From: Vondammii sp040505895
GTDB lineage: Bacteria; Pseudomonadota; Gammaproteobacteria; Chromatiales; Chromatiaceae
Assembly: GCA_040505895.1 (NCBI GenBank)
Contig: JBEVXU010000020.1
Span: 62,001-126,000, forward strand
Length of the DNA: 64,000 nucleotides
Direction of reading: 5' to 3'
The notes under the pieces were generated by a model that was given only the letters and a program-made list of their open reading frames with translations, made no database searches and was not told where the DNA came from. Within the stretch, counting starts at the first letter, position 1. The number at the start of each line of letters is the position of its first letter. A program made the position numbers and the translations under genes. Of this stretch, positions 14,716 through 22,995 are shown piece after piece.

Positions 14716-15482
14716 GGTTTGTTCCTCCCTTGAGCATTGATTATCTCGGATGCAGGGATCAACCTGACACCCAGTGAGGCGGTCTCTGCAAGTAGCGGCT
14801 TTAGCGCCCGAGCGGTCTCCGGGTAGGGGTGACCTATGCCTACAGCATAGCCGCTACGCTTTGCCTGCTTGATAAGTTGTCTGAACTGGGCGCGAATCGC
14901 CGCCGGGTCACGGTTATTATCGAGGAAGACATCACGCCGGGTATTGGGTATCCGGTGCTCTTCCGCTACCTGTCTGGCAACAGTTTGCTCGGAGGTTCTG
15001 CTGTCGATGAAAAAGAGCTCACCATGAGCTCCCAGCCCCTGCATCAGCCACCCCATCGCCCCCGGGTGCTGTGTCAGTAGACTACCCATATGGTTGTTCA
15101 CCCCCTTAACGTGGGGAATAGACGCGATATCTTCCGCCAAGGTGTGCTGAAATCTCTTTTCTGTCATATGCAGGGTAAGCCCGCCGGGACCCAGGCGGTT
15201 GCCGCTGTGAGACTCCATCGGCAGATGCAGCATCACCTCCTTACCGGCCAGATGAGCCTTTTCTGCTAGGCTGCGAGCATATTGGGTATGGGGTAAAAAA
15301 GCGTAGGTAACCGGACCTGGCATATCCAGCGCGCCAATCCCCCAACCCTCATGGTTACCCATATCGTCAATTATAATGGTGATAACAGGTAGCTCTTCAG
15401 CTACCGAGGGGAGGGGAAACAGCAGCATCGGCAACAGGAGCAGGCCTGCAGCGACGCTTCTCATGGTTGACAGCGGCCACAT
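14622..15482 (-). CDS. Divergent polysaccharide deacetylase, YibQ family
   Basis: 286 residues. A signal peptide (to about residue 28, PLPSVAEE) is followed by a family core with VITIIIDDMGN, ALDMPGPVTYAFLPHT, EVMLHLPMES and VGIGHPYPET, typical of YibQ/DUF610 proteins related to NodB-type deacetylases. It should be periplasmic, and its substrate is unknown. ATG at 15482 is 3 bases after the ctpA stop. About 35 C-terminal residues (from about NAQGRNKPWQ) lie beyond the usual family end and run into the next gene, rich in Ser, Pro, Lys and Cys, which suggests loss of an earlier stop. Confidence 0.88.
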   Translation of the reverse strand: MWPLSTMRSVAAGLLLLPMLLFPLPSVAEELPVITIIIDDMGNHEGWGIGALDMPGPVTYAFLPHTQYARSLAEKAHLAGKEVMLHLPMESHSGNRLGPGGLTLHMTEKRFQHTLAEDIASIPHVKGVNNHMGSLLTQHPGAMGWLMQGLGAHGELFFIDSRTSEQTVARQVAEEHRIPNTRRDVFLDNNRDPAAIRAQFRQLIKQAKRSGYAVGIGHPYPETARALKPLLAETASLGVRLIPASEIINAQGRNKPWQEPSSPSLKVAKNSKQSPSSTCCDEPVLK

Positions 15483-15485
15483 CTT

Positions 15486-16796
15486 TCAGCCTTGCCCTCT
15501 AAGAATATAAAGTCCTTTCAGCAGGTTCAGCGCCTCGTTAAGAATAAAGTCTTTCTGCACCAGACTCTTTTCCTTTCCCTCTTTTTTTGCTTCGCCCTCC
15601 TTATCCTCGACCGTTTTCTTGCCGTTACCGTTGGCCAGATGCCTGTTCAGATCAGACTCTTTTACCTGGCTCTCATCAGCATCGTCGGTCTCAGCCACCT
15701 TGATATTCTCTATCTCAATATCGGGCTTGATCCCTTCAGCTTGGATGGAGCGACCATTCGGTGTGAAGTAACGGGCGGTGGTCAGTTTGACCGCTGTATC
15801 TTCAGTGATCGGAACAATGGTCTGTACCGACCCCTTGCCGAAGGTCTTGCTGCCCATAATAATCGCCCGCTTATGGTCCTGCAGCGCCCCGGCAACAATC
15901 TCGGAAGCGGAGGCGGAGCCGCCATTGACCAGTACCACTATCGGCAGCCCTTCGAGTACATCATCAGGGGCGGCGTTGAAGTCCATCCGTGACGTCTCTT
16001 CACGTCCCTGGGTGTAGACAATCACCCCGTCGGTAAGAAAGGCGTCACTCACCGACACCGCACCACTGAGTATGCCCCCCGGGTTGTTACGCAGATCAAG
16101 CACCATGCCACGCAGACCCTCTTCCGACTCCGCCTTCAATTCACTGAGCCGCTTCAACATATCCTCGGTGGTGCGTGACTGAAAATGGGAGATACGAAGA
16201 TAGCCGTAGCCCTCTTCCAGCACCCGTCCCTTGACACTCGCAACCTTGATAATGGCGCGGACAATGGTGAGTTTGACCGGCTTCTCTTTACCCTCGCGAA
16301 TAATGGTGAGATTCAGTTCCGTGCCGGGCTCACCCCGCATCTCGTTGATTGCCTCATCCAGGCTCATCCCTTTTACCGGCTTCTCATCAAGGCGAATGAT
16401 CAGATCCCCGGCCTGAATGCCGGCACGTTGAGCCGGAGTGTCATCGATAGGGGAGATAACGCGGATAAAACCATCCTCCATCCCAACTTCGATACCGAGG
16501 CCGCCAAACTCACCCTGAGTGCCGACTTTAAGCTCTTTATACTCCTCTTTTCCCAAGTAGGAGGAGTGGGGGTCGAGGCCGGAGAGCATGCCGCGGATCG
16601 CATCTTCGAGCAGCTTTCGATCCTCAACCGGCTCAACATAGTCCTGTTTAACGCGGCCAAAAATCTCAGCAAAAGCCCGTAGCTCCTGCACCGGTAACGG
16701 TTCAGCCTGGGCCTCTGCCCGAGTACTAAAAGAGAGGGCACCGCCAATAGCGATTCCCAAAGAGAGTGTTAACGATAAGCCAAGCTTATGCTTCAT
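15486..16796 (-). CDS. ctpA: Carboxy-terminal processing protease (S41 family)
   Basis: About 436 residues from the ATG at 16796; a TTG at 16808 is in frame but less likely. The order is signal peptide or anchor (1-30), PDZ domain (about 95-180) and S41 peptidase core with the serine in NGGSASASE (about residues 291-299) and the lysine in FGKGSVQT (about 321). A Lys/Glu-rich linker (EDKEGEAKKEGKEK) precedes the C-terminal helix. CtpA-type proteases cleave C-terminal regions of periplasmic proteins, including murein hydrolases, which fits its place next to envC. The start overlaps the end of envC by 11 bases. Confidence 0.93.
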   Translation of the reverse strand: MKHKLGLSLTLSLGIAIGGALSFSTRAEAQAEPLPVQELRAFAEIFGRVKQDYVEPVEDRKLLEDAIRGMLSGLDPHSSYLGKEEYKELKVGTQGEFGGLGIEVGMEDGFIRVISPIDDTPAQRAGIQAGDLIIRLDEKPVKGMSLDEAINEMRGEPGTELNLTIIREGKEKPVKLTIVRAIIKVASVKGRVLEEGYGYLRISHFQSRTTEDMLKRLSELKAESEEGLRGMVLDLRNNPGGILSGAVSVSDAFLTDGVIVYTQGREETSRMDFNAAPDDVLEGLPIVVLVNGGSASASEIVAGALQDHKRAIIMGSKTFGKGSVQTIVPITEDTAVKLTTARYFTPNGRSIQAEGIKPDIEIENIKVAETDDADESQVKESDLNRHLANGNGKKTVEDKEGEAKKEGKEKSLVQKDFILNEALNLLKGLYILRGQG

Positions 16797-18075
16797 ACTT
16801 TTTCTCAACCGCCATCTTCATCACTACCTCATGTACAGCCCTGGGGTAGTCTTGGTCGGCGGGATTAATCAGGCCGCCTACCCTGTTGTTTCTTGAACGT
16901 CGACACCAAATCTTGGGGTTGACTGGCCGCCCCTTGTAGCGGATGCCAAAGTAGACACCGGGGTTATTCTGGCCGCCACTGCTACCCACCAGCGCCACCG
17001 GCTCTCCCGCCTCAACCCACTCACCGGTCTCCTTGAAGAGACTCTGGTTGTGTCCGTAGAGGCTCATATATCCGTCACCATGATCAACAATCAGCAGCAA
17101 CCCAAAACCACGCAGCCAGTCGGCAAAGGCAACGCGGCCATGGTGAATTGCCCTCACCTCTCTCCCTTCGGGAGCGGAGATCACGACACCATCCCAGGTC
17201 AGATTACCCGCCCGCCTAGTACCAAATTTTGCCGTCAGACGGCCCTTTGACGGCCAATTGAGCTTACCCTTGTGGCGCTTAAAGAGCTTGCGCTCAAGCT
17301 TTCCAAGGGGCTGTGCAATCAACTCTTCCTGCAACTTCGACAGCAGATTCTGAAGCTGCGTTTCATCCTGTTGTAATCCCTTCAGCCGCTGCCCCTTGCT
17401 GCGAAGGTCCCGATTCAGTGCCGCCACTACCTGGCGCCGCTCCCCCTGGGCCAGATCCAGCTGCCGCTTGGCCTCTATTTCACTACTCTGCAGTTCGACC
17501 AGCCGCAGCTCCTCCAGGGTAAGTGCAAGCTCGGTCTTGTGCAGGGTCTCCAGCATCTCTCCAATCTGCTTCATCCGCTCGGTACGGGTACGGTTGAAGT
17601 AATCGTAGTATACAAGCATGCGGCTGACCACTGCCGGATCCTGCTGATTGAGAAGGATTTTCAGCCGCTCCTGCCGACCCATGGCATAAGCTGCCCTCAC
17701 TTGACCGGCAAGAACTTGCTGATGGCCCACCAACTCGTCCTGCTGCCGTCGCTGCTCCACCTGCAGTTGCCCAATGCGCTGACGCTGACGCTCCAGACTA
17801 CCACCCAGCACCCGCAGACGACGGGCCGCCTCTCCAATCTGGCGCTCTGACACCTGCAATTCCGCCTGCAGCCTCTGCTGTTCGCCTTCACGCTCGTTAA
17901 GGGTGTGTTGCAAGTCACTGATCTGCTCACGCAGCTGCTTCAGCTCACTGTCTTTCCGGCTAAGGCTCGGCTCTTCGGCCTGTGCCGGAACCTGCAGCGA
18001 CAGGGTCAGGGACAGGGACAGGGAGAGTAGAAGCAGCCCGCGGCGGCCCACCCGGTGAAGATAGCGCCCAATCAA
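16786..18075 (-). CDS. envC: Murein hydrolase activator EnvC
   Basis: 429 residues. A signal peptide (1-33) is followed by a long coiled coil (about 38-265, rich in Gln, Leu, Arg and Glu heptads) and a C-terminal LytM/M23 domain (about 295-400). The domain keeps VDHGDGYMSLYGH but has GVYFGIRYKG where active enzymes have an LHFEVR-type histidine, so it is degenerate, as in EnvC activators of AmiA/AmiB at the division septum. The start overlaps the gpmI stop by 4 bases, as in the conserved gpmI-envC operon. Confidence 0.93.
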   Translation of the reverse strand: MIGRYLHRVGRRGLLLLSLSLSLTLSLQVPAQAEEPSLSRKDSELKQLREQISDLQHTLNEREGEQQRLQAELQVSERQIGEAARRLRVLGGSLERQRQRIGQLQVEQRRQQDELVGHQQVLAGQVRAAYAMGRQERLKILLNQQDPAVVSRMLVYYDYFNRTRTERMKQIGEMLETLHKTELALTLEELRLVELQSSEIEAKRQLDLAQGERRQVVAALNRDLRSKGQRLKGLQQDETQLQNLLSKLQEELIAQPLGKLERKLFKRHKGKLNWPSKGRLTAKFGTRRAGNLTWDGVVISAPEGREVRAIHHGRVAFADWLRGFGLLLIVDHGDGYMSLYGHNQSLFKETGEWVEAGEPVALVGSSGGQNNPGVYFGIRYKGRPVNPKIWCRRSRNNRVGGLINPADQDYPRAVHEVVMKMAVEKKYEA

Positions 18076-19634
18076 CCGCTATCCCCGGTAGAAAACTGTA
18101 TCAGCGTGCGGCCAAGCATCTCTGATGGTATCTCCAGACCCATGATATGCAACAGACTGGGGGCGATATCACAAAGTGCACCCTCCTCCATCAGCTCGGC
18201 GCTTCTACCAACGTAGACCAGGGGTACCGGATTTTCAGTATGTGCAGTATGGGGCTGGTTGTTCTTCTCATCCCGCATCAGCTCGGCGTTGCCGTGATCC
18301 GCCGTCACCAACAGCTCTCCTCCGGCACGGTGGAGTGTGGCGATAACGCGGCCAAGACACTGGTCGATAGTCTCAACTGCCTGTACCGCCGCCTGGTAGT
18401 CGCCTGTATGACCCACCATATCGGAGTTTGCATAGTTGCAGATGATGGCATCATAGCGACCACTCTCGATCGCCTCCTCCAGCTTCTCCGTCACCTCCAA
18501 CGCACTCATCTCCGGTTGCAGGTCATAGGTGGCTACCTTGGGCGAAGGCACCAGCATGCGATCCTCTCCCTCGAAGGGCTCCTCTCTTCCACCATTAAAG
18601 AAAAAGGTGACATGCGCATACTTCTCGGTTTCGGCAAGCCGTAACTGCTGCAGGCCAAGCTTTGATAAGTACTCGCCCAAGACATTTTCCAACTGTTCAG
18701 GAGGGAAGGCGACGGGAATATCAAATGTCTCATTGTATGAGGTCAGGCTGACGACACGGCTCAGCTGACGTACCGCTTTACGCTGGAAACCGTCAAAATC
18801 AGCTTCGATAAAAGTGCGGGTAAGTTCACGCACCCGGTCGGAGCGGTAGTTAAGAAATACTACCGCATCTCCATCCTCTACCTTCACCGGGGAGCTTCCC
18901 GCCGGGCAAATCGTTGTCGCCTTTACAAACTCATCACTCTCATCGCGATCATAAGCCATCTGCAGGGCGGTCGCGGCACTCTCCGCCTGGTATTCGCTCT
19001 CTCCCAGAGTTAACAGATTGTACGCCTCTTCCACGCGCTCCCAGCGATTGTCGCGGTCCATAGCGTAGAAGCGACCGACGATACCGGCGATACGCCCACC
19101 ACCAATCTCTTCAAACTTCTGCTCCATCAACTCCAGAGAGGGGGCGGCGCTCTTCGGTGGCATGTCGCGCCCATCAAGAAAGGCATGAACGTAGACCTGC
19201 CCGGCGCCACGCTCCACCGCCAGTTTGACCATGGCATGAATATGCTCTTCATGGCTGTGTACCCCCCCCGGTGAGAGCAGGCCGAGAATATGCACTGCCT
19301 TGCCACCCTCCACCGCAACATCAACGGCACCGGTGAGGGCGGGGTTAGTAAAAAATGAGCCCGTCTGCACCGCCTGACTGACGCGGGTAAACTCCTGGTG
19401 AACCACACGCCCTGCACCCATATTGAGATGCCCCACTTCAGAATTACCCATCTGTCCGGTAGGTAAACCCACTTCGGCGCCCGAGGTACGAATCAGGGTA
19501 TGGGGATATTCGTTCCACAACTGCTCCCAGACGGGGGTGTCTGCTCCTCTGATTGCATTGAAACGATCTTCCTCACTGTATCCCCAGCCATCGAGTATCA
19601 GCAGCACAGCGGGTTTTATTCTAGCGGTGGACAT
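18072..19634 (-). CDS. gpmI: 2,3-bisphosphoglycerate-independent phosphoglycerate mutase
   Basis: 520 residues, normal length. It interconverts 3- and 2-phosphoglycerate in glycolysis and gluconeogenesis and is a cytoplasmic, Mn-dependent enzyme of the alkaline phosphatase superfamily. Metal ligand D15 lies in LLILDGWGYS, catalytic S65 in GNSEVGHLNMGAGR, and VTADHGNAELM and PHTAHTENPVPLVYVG are present. It is the first gene of a minus-strand operon with envC, ctpA and yibQ; the promoter must lie in the AT-rich gap 19635-19920. Confidence 0.97.
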   Translation of the reverse strand: MSTARIKPAVLLILDGWGYSEEDRFNAIRGADTPVWEQLWNEYPHTLIRTSGAEVGLPTGQMGNSEVGHLNMGAGRVVHQEFTRVSQAVQTGSFFTNPALTGAVDVAVEGGKAVHILGLLSPGGVHSHEEHIHAMVKLAVERGAGQVYVHAFLDGRDMPPKSAAPSLELMEQKFEEIGGGRIAGIVGRFYAMDRDNRWERVEEAYNLLTLGESEYQAESAATALQMAYDRDESDEFVKATTICPAGSSPVKVEDGDAVVFLNYRSDRVRELTRTFIEADFDGFQRKAVRQLSRVVSLTSYNETFDIPVAFPPEQLENVLGEYLSKLGLQQLRLAETEKYAHVTFFFNGGREEPFEGEDRMLVPSPKVATYDLQPEMSALEVTEKLEEAIESGRYDAIICNYANSDMVGHTGDYQAAVQAVETIDQCLGRVIATLHRAGGELLVTADHGNAELMRDEKNNQPHTAHTENPVPLVYVGRSAELMEEGALCDIAPSLLHIMGLEIPSEMLGRTLIQFSTGDSG

Positions 19635-19920
19635 CGGCTCTGTCGGCTCCTGCAGGGTCAGTTTTCTAATAATTAAAATCTGTGCCGTATTCTAGCGTAA
19701 AAATGGGCTAACTCATTGAAAAAAAATCAATATTGTATGTAAAGTTTATCTATTACCCGCCTATAAAAGATTATGTATTAAGGATTATATGGTTCAGGGG
19801 ATTGAAAAACGTACAAAATTTAAGTAAAACAGATTATTACCGTATTAAAAAGCAGTTGTACGCTAATATTCGGTGGCTAGACGCCGCCACGTACAGCCGC
19901 AATAACCAAGGCCATGCCGC
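19635..19920. promoter_or_regulatory. Divergent AT-rich promoter region between gpmI and arsR-type gene
   Basis: 286 bases without a gene, rich in A and T up to about 19870, between two divergent transcription units. It must hold both promoters. Several TATAAT-like hexamers are visible (for example TATAAA at 19763-19768), but I cannot pick one with confidence. No repeat was seen. Confidence 0.4.
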
Positions 19921-20268
19921 ATGGAAAACAAGTTCGGAATTCCGAAAATGCCTGTTTTGGAGGCTGGTGATTTTAATCTGATGGTGGACGACAACGATAT
20001 TGAGCGCGCCTCCCGCTCGCTCAAGGCGATGTCACACCCCCTTCGATTGAAGATCCTCTGTACTCTAAGTGATCAGGAGGTGAGCGTGCAGGAGATCGTC
20101 GAGCAGGTAGGCACCTCTCAGAGCAATATCTCTCAGCACCTTGCCATACTACGTGACAAGGGTATTCTCTCTTCCAGGAAAGATGCCAACCGAGTTTTCT
20201 ACCGAGTTAGCGACTCACGCACCCTGCAGCTAATCGGAATGATGCGCAATGTTTTCTGTACCCATTAG
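19921..20268 (+). CDS. ArsR-family transcriptional regulator
   Basis: 115 residues. A winged helix covers about 27-105, with ASRSLKAMSHPLRLKILCTL, the recognition-helix region VGTSQSNISQHLAILRDKG and a wing (SSRKDANRVFYRVSD). It lacks the classic ELCVCDL metal-binding motif of ArsR; only cysteine 47 and cysteine 113 are present, so it may sense redox or sulfur compounds rather than arsenic. The start is uncertain: ATGs at 19948 and 19981 are also in frame. A rhodanese gene follows, but a terminator lies between them. Confidence 0.85.
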   Translation: MENKFGIPKMPVLEAGDFNLMVDDNDIERASRSLKAMSHPLRLKILCTLSDQEVSVQEIVEQVGTSQSNISQHLAILRDKGILSSRKDANRVFYRVSDSRTLQLIGMMRNVFCTH

Positions 20269-20312
20269 CCGATAACTCCTGCACTACGAGCTCCTAATCG
20301 GCATCAGATAAT

Positions 20313-20341
20313 GGGAAACACAAGTTTCCCGTTCTGTTTTT
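20313..20341 (+). terminator. Rho-independent terminator after arsR-type gene
   Basis: The hairpin GGGAAAC ACAA GTTTCCC (20313-20330) is followed by GTTCTGTTTTT. It is 45 bases downstream of the regulator stop. Confidence 0.7.
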
Positions 20342-20513
20342 CGTCGGCTAGGGTAGAATAGCCCTTTACCGAATGGCAATTGCTTAAGCGAAATACACCC
20401 ATTTAATATACACCTCGTGATTCCGGTGTAGGCTGGAGTGGTGGCTGTTTTAAGCTTGAGTAAACTCCGTTCGGCTCTTTGAATCTTTTAAGAAAACAGA
20501 TACAAACAATACT

Positions 20514-20936
20514 ATGGAACTCTATATTGAATTCATCAAGCAGGAGTGGATGCTCTTCGCTTCACTGCTGGCGATAAGCGCCTTGTTGATCCAAAACCTG
20601 CTCACCGGCGGGGCCAAGAACAACGTCGAGCCCATTGCGGCTACGGAAATGATCAACCGCGAAGATGCAGTAGTCGTGGACGTGCGGCCAATCAACGATT
20701 TCAGCCAGGGCCATGTCATCGGCGCTCTGAATATCCCTCTCGGCAGCCTGAAAAATCAGCTGGGGCAACTTGAGAAGCAGAAACAGAAGCCGGTAATTGT
20801 TGCCTGCCGCTCCGGTTCCCAGTCTGCAGGGGCCTGCAAGCAGCTCAGTAGCGCCGGCTTTGAAAATGTCTACAACCTGAAAGGCGGTATGATGGCGTGG
20901 AGCAGCGCCAACCTGCCGATAAGCCGCAAAAATTAG
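20514..20936 (+). CDS. Membrane-anchored rhodanese (YibN-like)
   Basis: 140 residues. One N-terminal membrane helix (about 10-30) precedes a single rhodanese domain (about 40-135) with active-site loop CRSGSQS (cysteine 101) and VVVDVRPINDFSQGHVIGALNIP. Rhodaneses move sulfane sulfur; the anchor places the domain at the inner membrane, facing the cytoplasm in YibN-type proteins. It precedes secB and gpsA, the usual yibN-(grxC)-secB-gpsA order, although grxC is absent here. Confidence 0.9.
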   Translation: MELYIEFIKQEWMLFASLLAISALLIQNLLTGGAKNNVEPIAATEMINREDAVVVDVRPINDFSQGHVIGALNIPLGSLKNQLGQLEKQKQKPVIVACRSGSQSAGACKQLSSAGFENVYNLKGGMMAWSSANLPISRKN

Positions 20937-20995
20937 CCCATTAACTTCCAGCGCCTCGAGAATCCGGGGCAAACCAGATAATCGAGAGCGCCATC

Positions 20996-21454
20996 ATGAG
21001 TGAAAATAACCAGCCACAGTTCAACCTGCAGCACCTCTACCTCAAGGATGTCTCTTTCGAGACCCCAAACTCACCCCACATTTTCACTCAGATGGCTGAA
21101 GCCAACCCCGAGACCTCGGTCAACTTCAATACTGAAGTGAATGCCCTGGATGAGCAACACAAAGAGGTGGTGCTCACAGCCACCATCACCACTAAGGTGG
21201 GCGACAAGACCGCCTATCTGGTCGAGGTGAAGCAAGCTGGTATCTTCTTTTTGAGCGGTTTCGATGAGCAGGACCTGGGCCCTCTTACCCGCGCCCACTG
21301 CCCCAATATTATCTACCCCTACGTGCGTCAAACCGTCTCCGACCTGATCGGCAAGGGAGGCTTTCCTCCGCTGTTGCTACAGCCATACAATTTTGAGGCC
21401 CTTTATGCTCAGCAGATGCAGCAGGCAGAGGCCGGTAACGAGCAACCCGCCTAA
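20996..21454 (+). CDS. secB: Protein-export chaperone SecB
   Basis: 152 residues, normal length. This cytosolic tetrameric chaperone keeps secretory proteins unfolded and delivers them to SecA. LYLKDVSFETPNSPHIF, FNTEVNAL and the PFDPVNFEALY-like end GGFPPLLLQPYNFEALYAQQ are family hallmarks. It is encoded between rhodanese and gpsA as in enterobacteria. Confidence 0.96.
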   Translation: MSENNQPQFNLQHLYLKDVSFETPNSPHIFTQMAEANPETSVNFNTEVNALDEQHKEVVLTATITTKVGDKTAYLVEVKQAGIFFLSGFDEQDLGPLTRAHCPNIIYPYVRQTVSDLIGKGGFPPLLLQPYNFEALYAQQMQQAEAGNEQPA

Positions 21455-21468
21455 CACCCGGGCCTGTT

Positions 21469-21492
21469 AAGGAGCCTCTGATCAGGTCATGA
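21469..21492 (+). repeat. Single end of dispersed repeat carrying gpsA start signals
   Basis: The 24 bases 21469-21492 match, at 22 positions, the 24-base end of the MITE-like element at the 3' end of ntrB (minus strand 29753-29730). Here AAGGAG serves as the ribosome site and the ATG within it is the gpsA start codon. Confidence 0.6.
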
Positions 21493-22496
21493 GCGACTCA
21501 CAACCCAATGTTGCTGTACTCGGTTGCGGCTCCTGGGGTACCGCCCTGGCTATGCTGTTGGCCCGCAATGGGGCTAAGGTTATGCTGTGGGGGCACCTCA
21601 CGGAGGAGATAGACAAGCTTCTCGAAGATGGGGAGAACAGCACCTTCCTCCCCGGCCGCCCCTTCCCTCCCGGCCTTACCCCGACAACCGACCTTGCGGC
21701 GGCGGTGGCAGCGGCGGATGAGGTGCTGGTGGTGGTGCCCAGCCACGCCTTCCGCGCCGTACTCACCCATGTCAAACCCCTGCTGGCCGACGGTACCTCC
21801 CTCTGCTGGGCAACCAAGGGGCTCGATCCCCGAAGTGGGCGACTGCTCCATGAAGTGGCGACGGAGGTTCTCGGTGAACGCCCGGTGGCAGTAATCTCCG
21901 GCCCCAGTTTTGCCGGTGAAGTGGCAGACGGCCGGCCCACCGCCGTTACTGTTGCCTCCTCATCCCTCGATCACGCCAAGCGAGTCGCCGATCTGCTCCA
22001 TTGTGAGACCTTTCGCACCTACACCAGCGATGACGTCATCGGCCTTGAGGTCGGCGGCGCCGCCAAGAACGTGATGGCCATAGGTGCCGGCATTGCTGAC
22101 GGCCTCGGCTTTGGCGCCAACGCCCGCGCCGCACTGATCACCCGTGGCCTGGCGGAGATTACCCGCCTCGGACTGATCCTCGGTGGTAAGCCGGAGACCT
22201 TTATGGGACTCGGTGGCATGGGCGACCTGGTGCTCACCTGTACCGATAATCAGTCACGCAATCGCCGCATGGGGCTGGCCCTTGCACGCGGTTTGACCAT
22301 CGACCAGGCAAAAGCGGAGATTGGGCAGGAGGTGGAGGGTATAGGAACCACCCAGGAGATCTACAATAAAGCACGGCAGCTGGGGGTGGATATGCCGATC
22401 ACTGAGCAGATTTACCAAGTACTATATCGGGGGCTCGATCCAAATATGGCGGTACACGCCCTGCTTGGCCGTGAGATCAAAGCGGAAGCGGGCTAA
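21489..22496 (+). CDS. gpsA: NAD(P)-dependent glycerol-3-phosphate dehydrogenase
   Basis: 335 residues. It reduces dihydroxyacetone phosphate to sn-glycerol-3-phosphate for phospholipid synthesis. The dinucleotide motif VAVLGCGSWGTALA (9-22) is near the N-terminus; the catalytic lysine region EVGGAAKNVMAIGAGIADGL and FMGLGGMGDLVLTCT are conserved. Its TAA stop overlaps by 3 bases the stop region of trmL on the other strand. The start lies inside a copy of a dispersed repeat end. Confidence 0.96.
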   Translation: MSDSQPNVAVLGCGSWGTALAMLLARNGAKVMLWGHLTEEIDKLLEDGENSTFLPGRPFPPGLTPTTDLAAAVAAADEVLVVVPSHAFRAVLTHVKPLLADGTSLCWATKGLDPRSGRLLHEVATEVLGERPVAVISGPSFAGEVADGRPTAVTVASSSLDHAKRVADLLHCETFRTYTSDDVIGLEVGGAAKNVMAIGAGIADGLGFGANARAALITRGLAEITRLGLILGGKPETFMGLGGMGDLVLTCTDNQSRNRRMGLALARGLTIDQAKAEIGQEVEGIGTTQEIYNKARQLGVDMPITEQIYQVLYRGLDPNMAVHALLGREIKAEAG

Positions 22497-22978
22497 GACC
22501 GTTTTCCCGGGAAGGCGGTTGCTTCGGCAAAACCCTGCTGCCGCCACGCTTCATAGAGCACCACTGCGACGGCGTTGGATAGATTGAGACTACGGTTGCC
22601 CGCGGTCATCGGTATACGTATCCGCTGCTGTGGCGGCAGACTATCCAATAGCGCCTGTGGCAAGCCACGTGTTTCGGGGCCAAACAGCAGAAGATCTCCC
22701 GGCTGATAGGCGACCTCTGCATAACTGCAGCCGCCGCGGGTGGAGCAGGCAAAGAGACGCCCAGCTTTCGCCTCAGCGGTCACCTCTTCCAGGCTTTGGT
22801 GCTCCCTGACACAGGCAAGGTCATGATAGTCGAGTCCGGCCCGGCGCAGTTGCTTATCCTCCAGCTGAAAACCAAGCGGGTGGATTAGATGAAGCGTGCT
22901 GCCACTGTTGGCGCAGAGGCGTATGATATTACCGGTATTGGGCGGAATCTCTGGCTGATACAGGACAACATTAAACAT
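22493..22978 (-). CDS. trmL: tRNA (cytidine/uridine-2'-O-)-methyltransferase TrmL
   Basis: 161 residues from the ATG at 22978, which gives the family N-terminus MFNVVLYQPEIPPNTGNIIR. It is a SPOUT methyltransferase that modifies the wobble ribose of leucine tRNAs. Knot motifs LLFGPETRGLP and IPMTAGNRSLNLSNAVAVVLYE are intact. It converges on gpsA with overlapping stops and diverges from pyrD with only 17 bases between starts, so its promoter must overlap pyrD. Confidence 0.95.
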   Translation of the reverse strand: MFNVVLYQPEIPPNTGNIIRLCANSGSTLHLIHPLGFQLEDKQLRRAGLDYHDLACVREHQSLEEVTAEAKAGRLFACSTRGGCSYAEVAYQPGDLLLFGPETRGLPQALLDSLPPQQRIRIPMTAGNRSLNLSNAVAVVLYEAWRQQGFAEATAFPGKRS

Positions 22979-22995
22979 GATGATGGAAACACTCG

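Noticed and set aside
14143..14733. Plus-strand open frame over the yajL-like gene
   Set aside because: The minus strand encodes a clear DJ-1-family protein with its active-site cysteine; the plus-strand frame has no family features.
16786..18075. EnvC as an active M23 endopeptidase
   Set aside because: The LytM domain has Tyr in place of a metal-binding histidine near VYFGIR, which fits a non-catalytic amidase activator.
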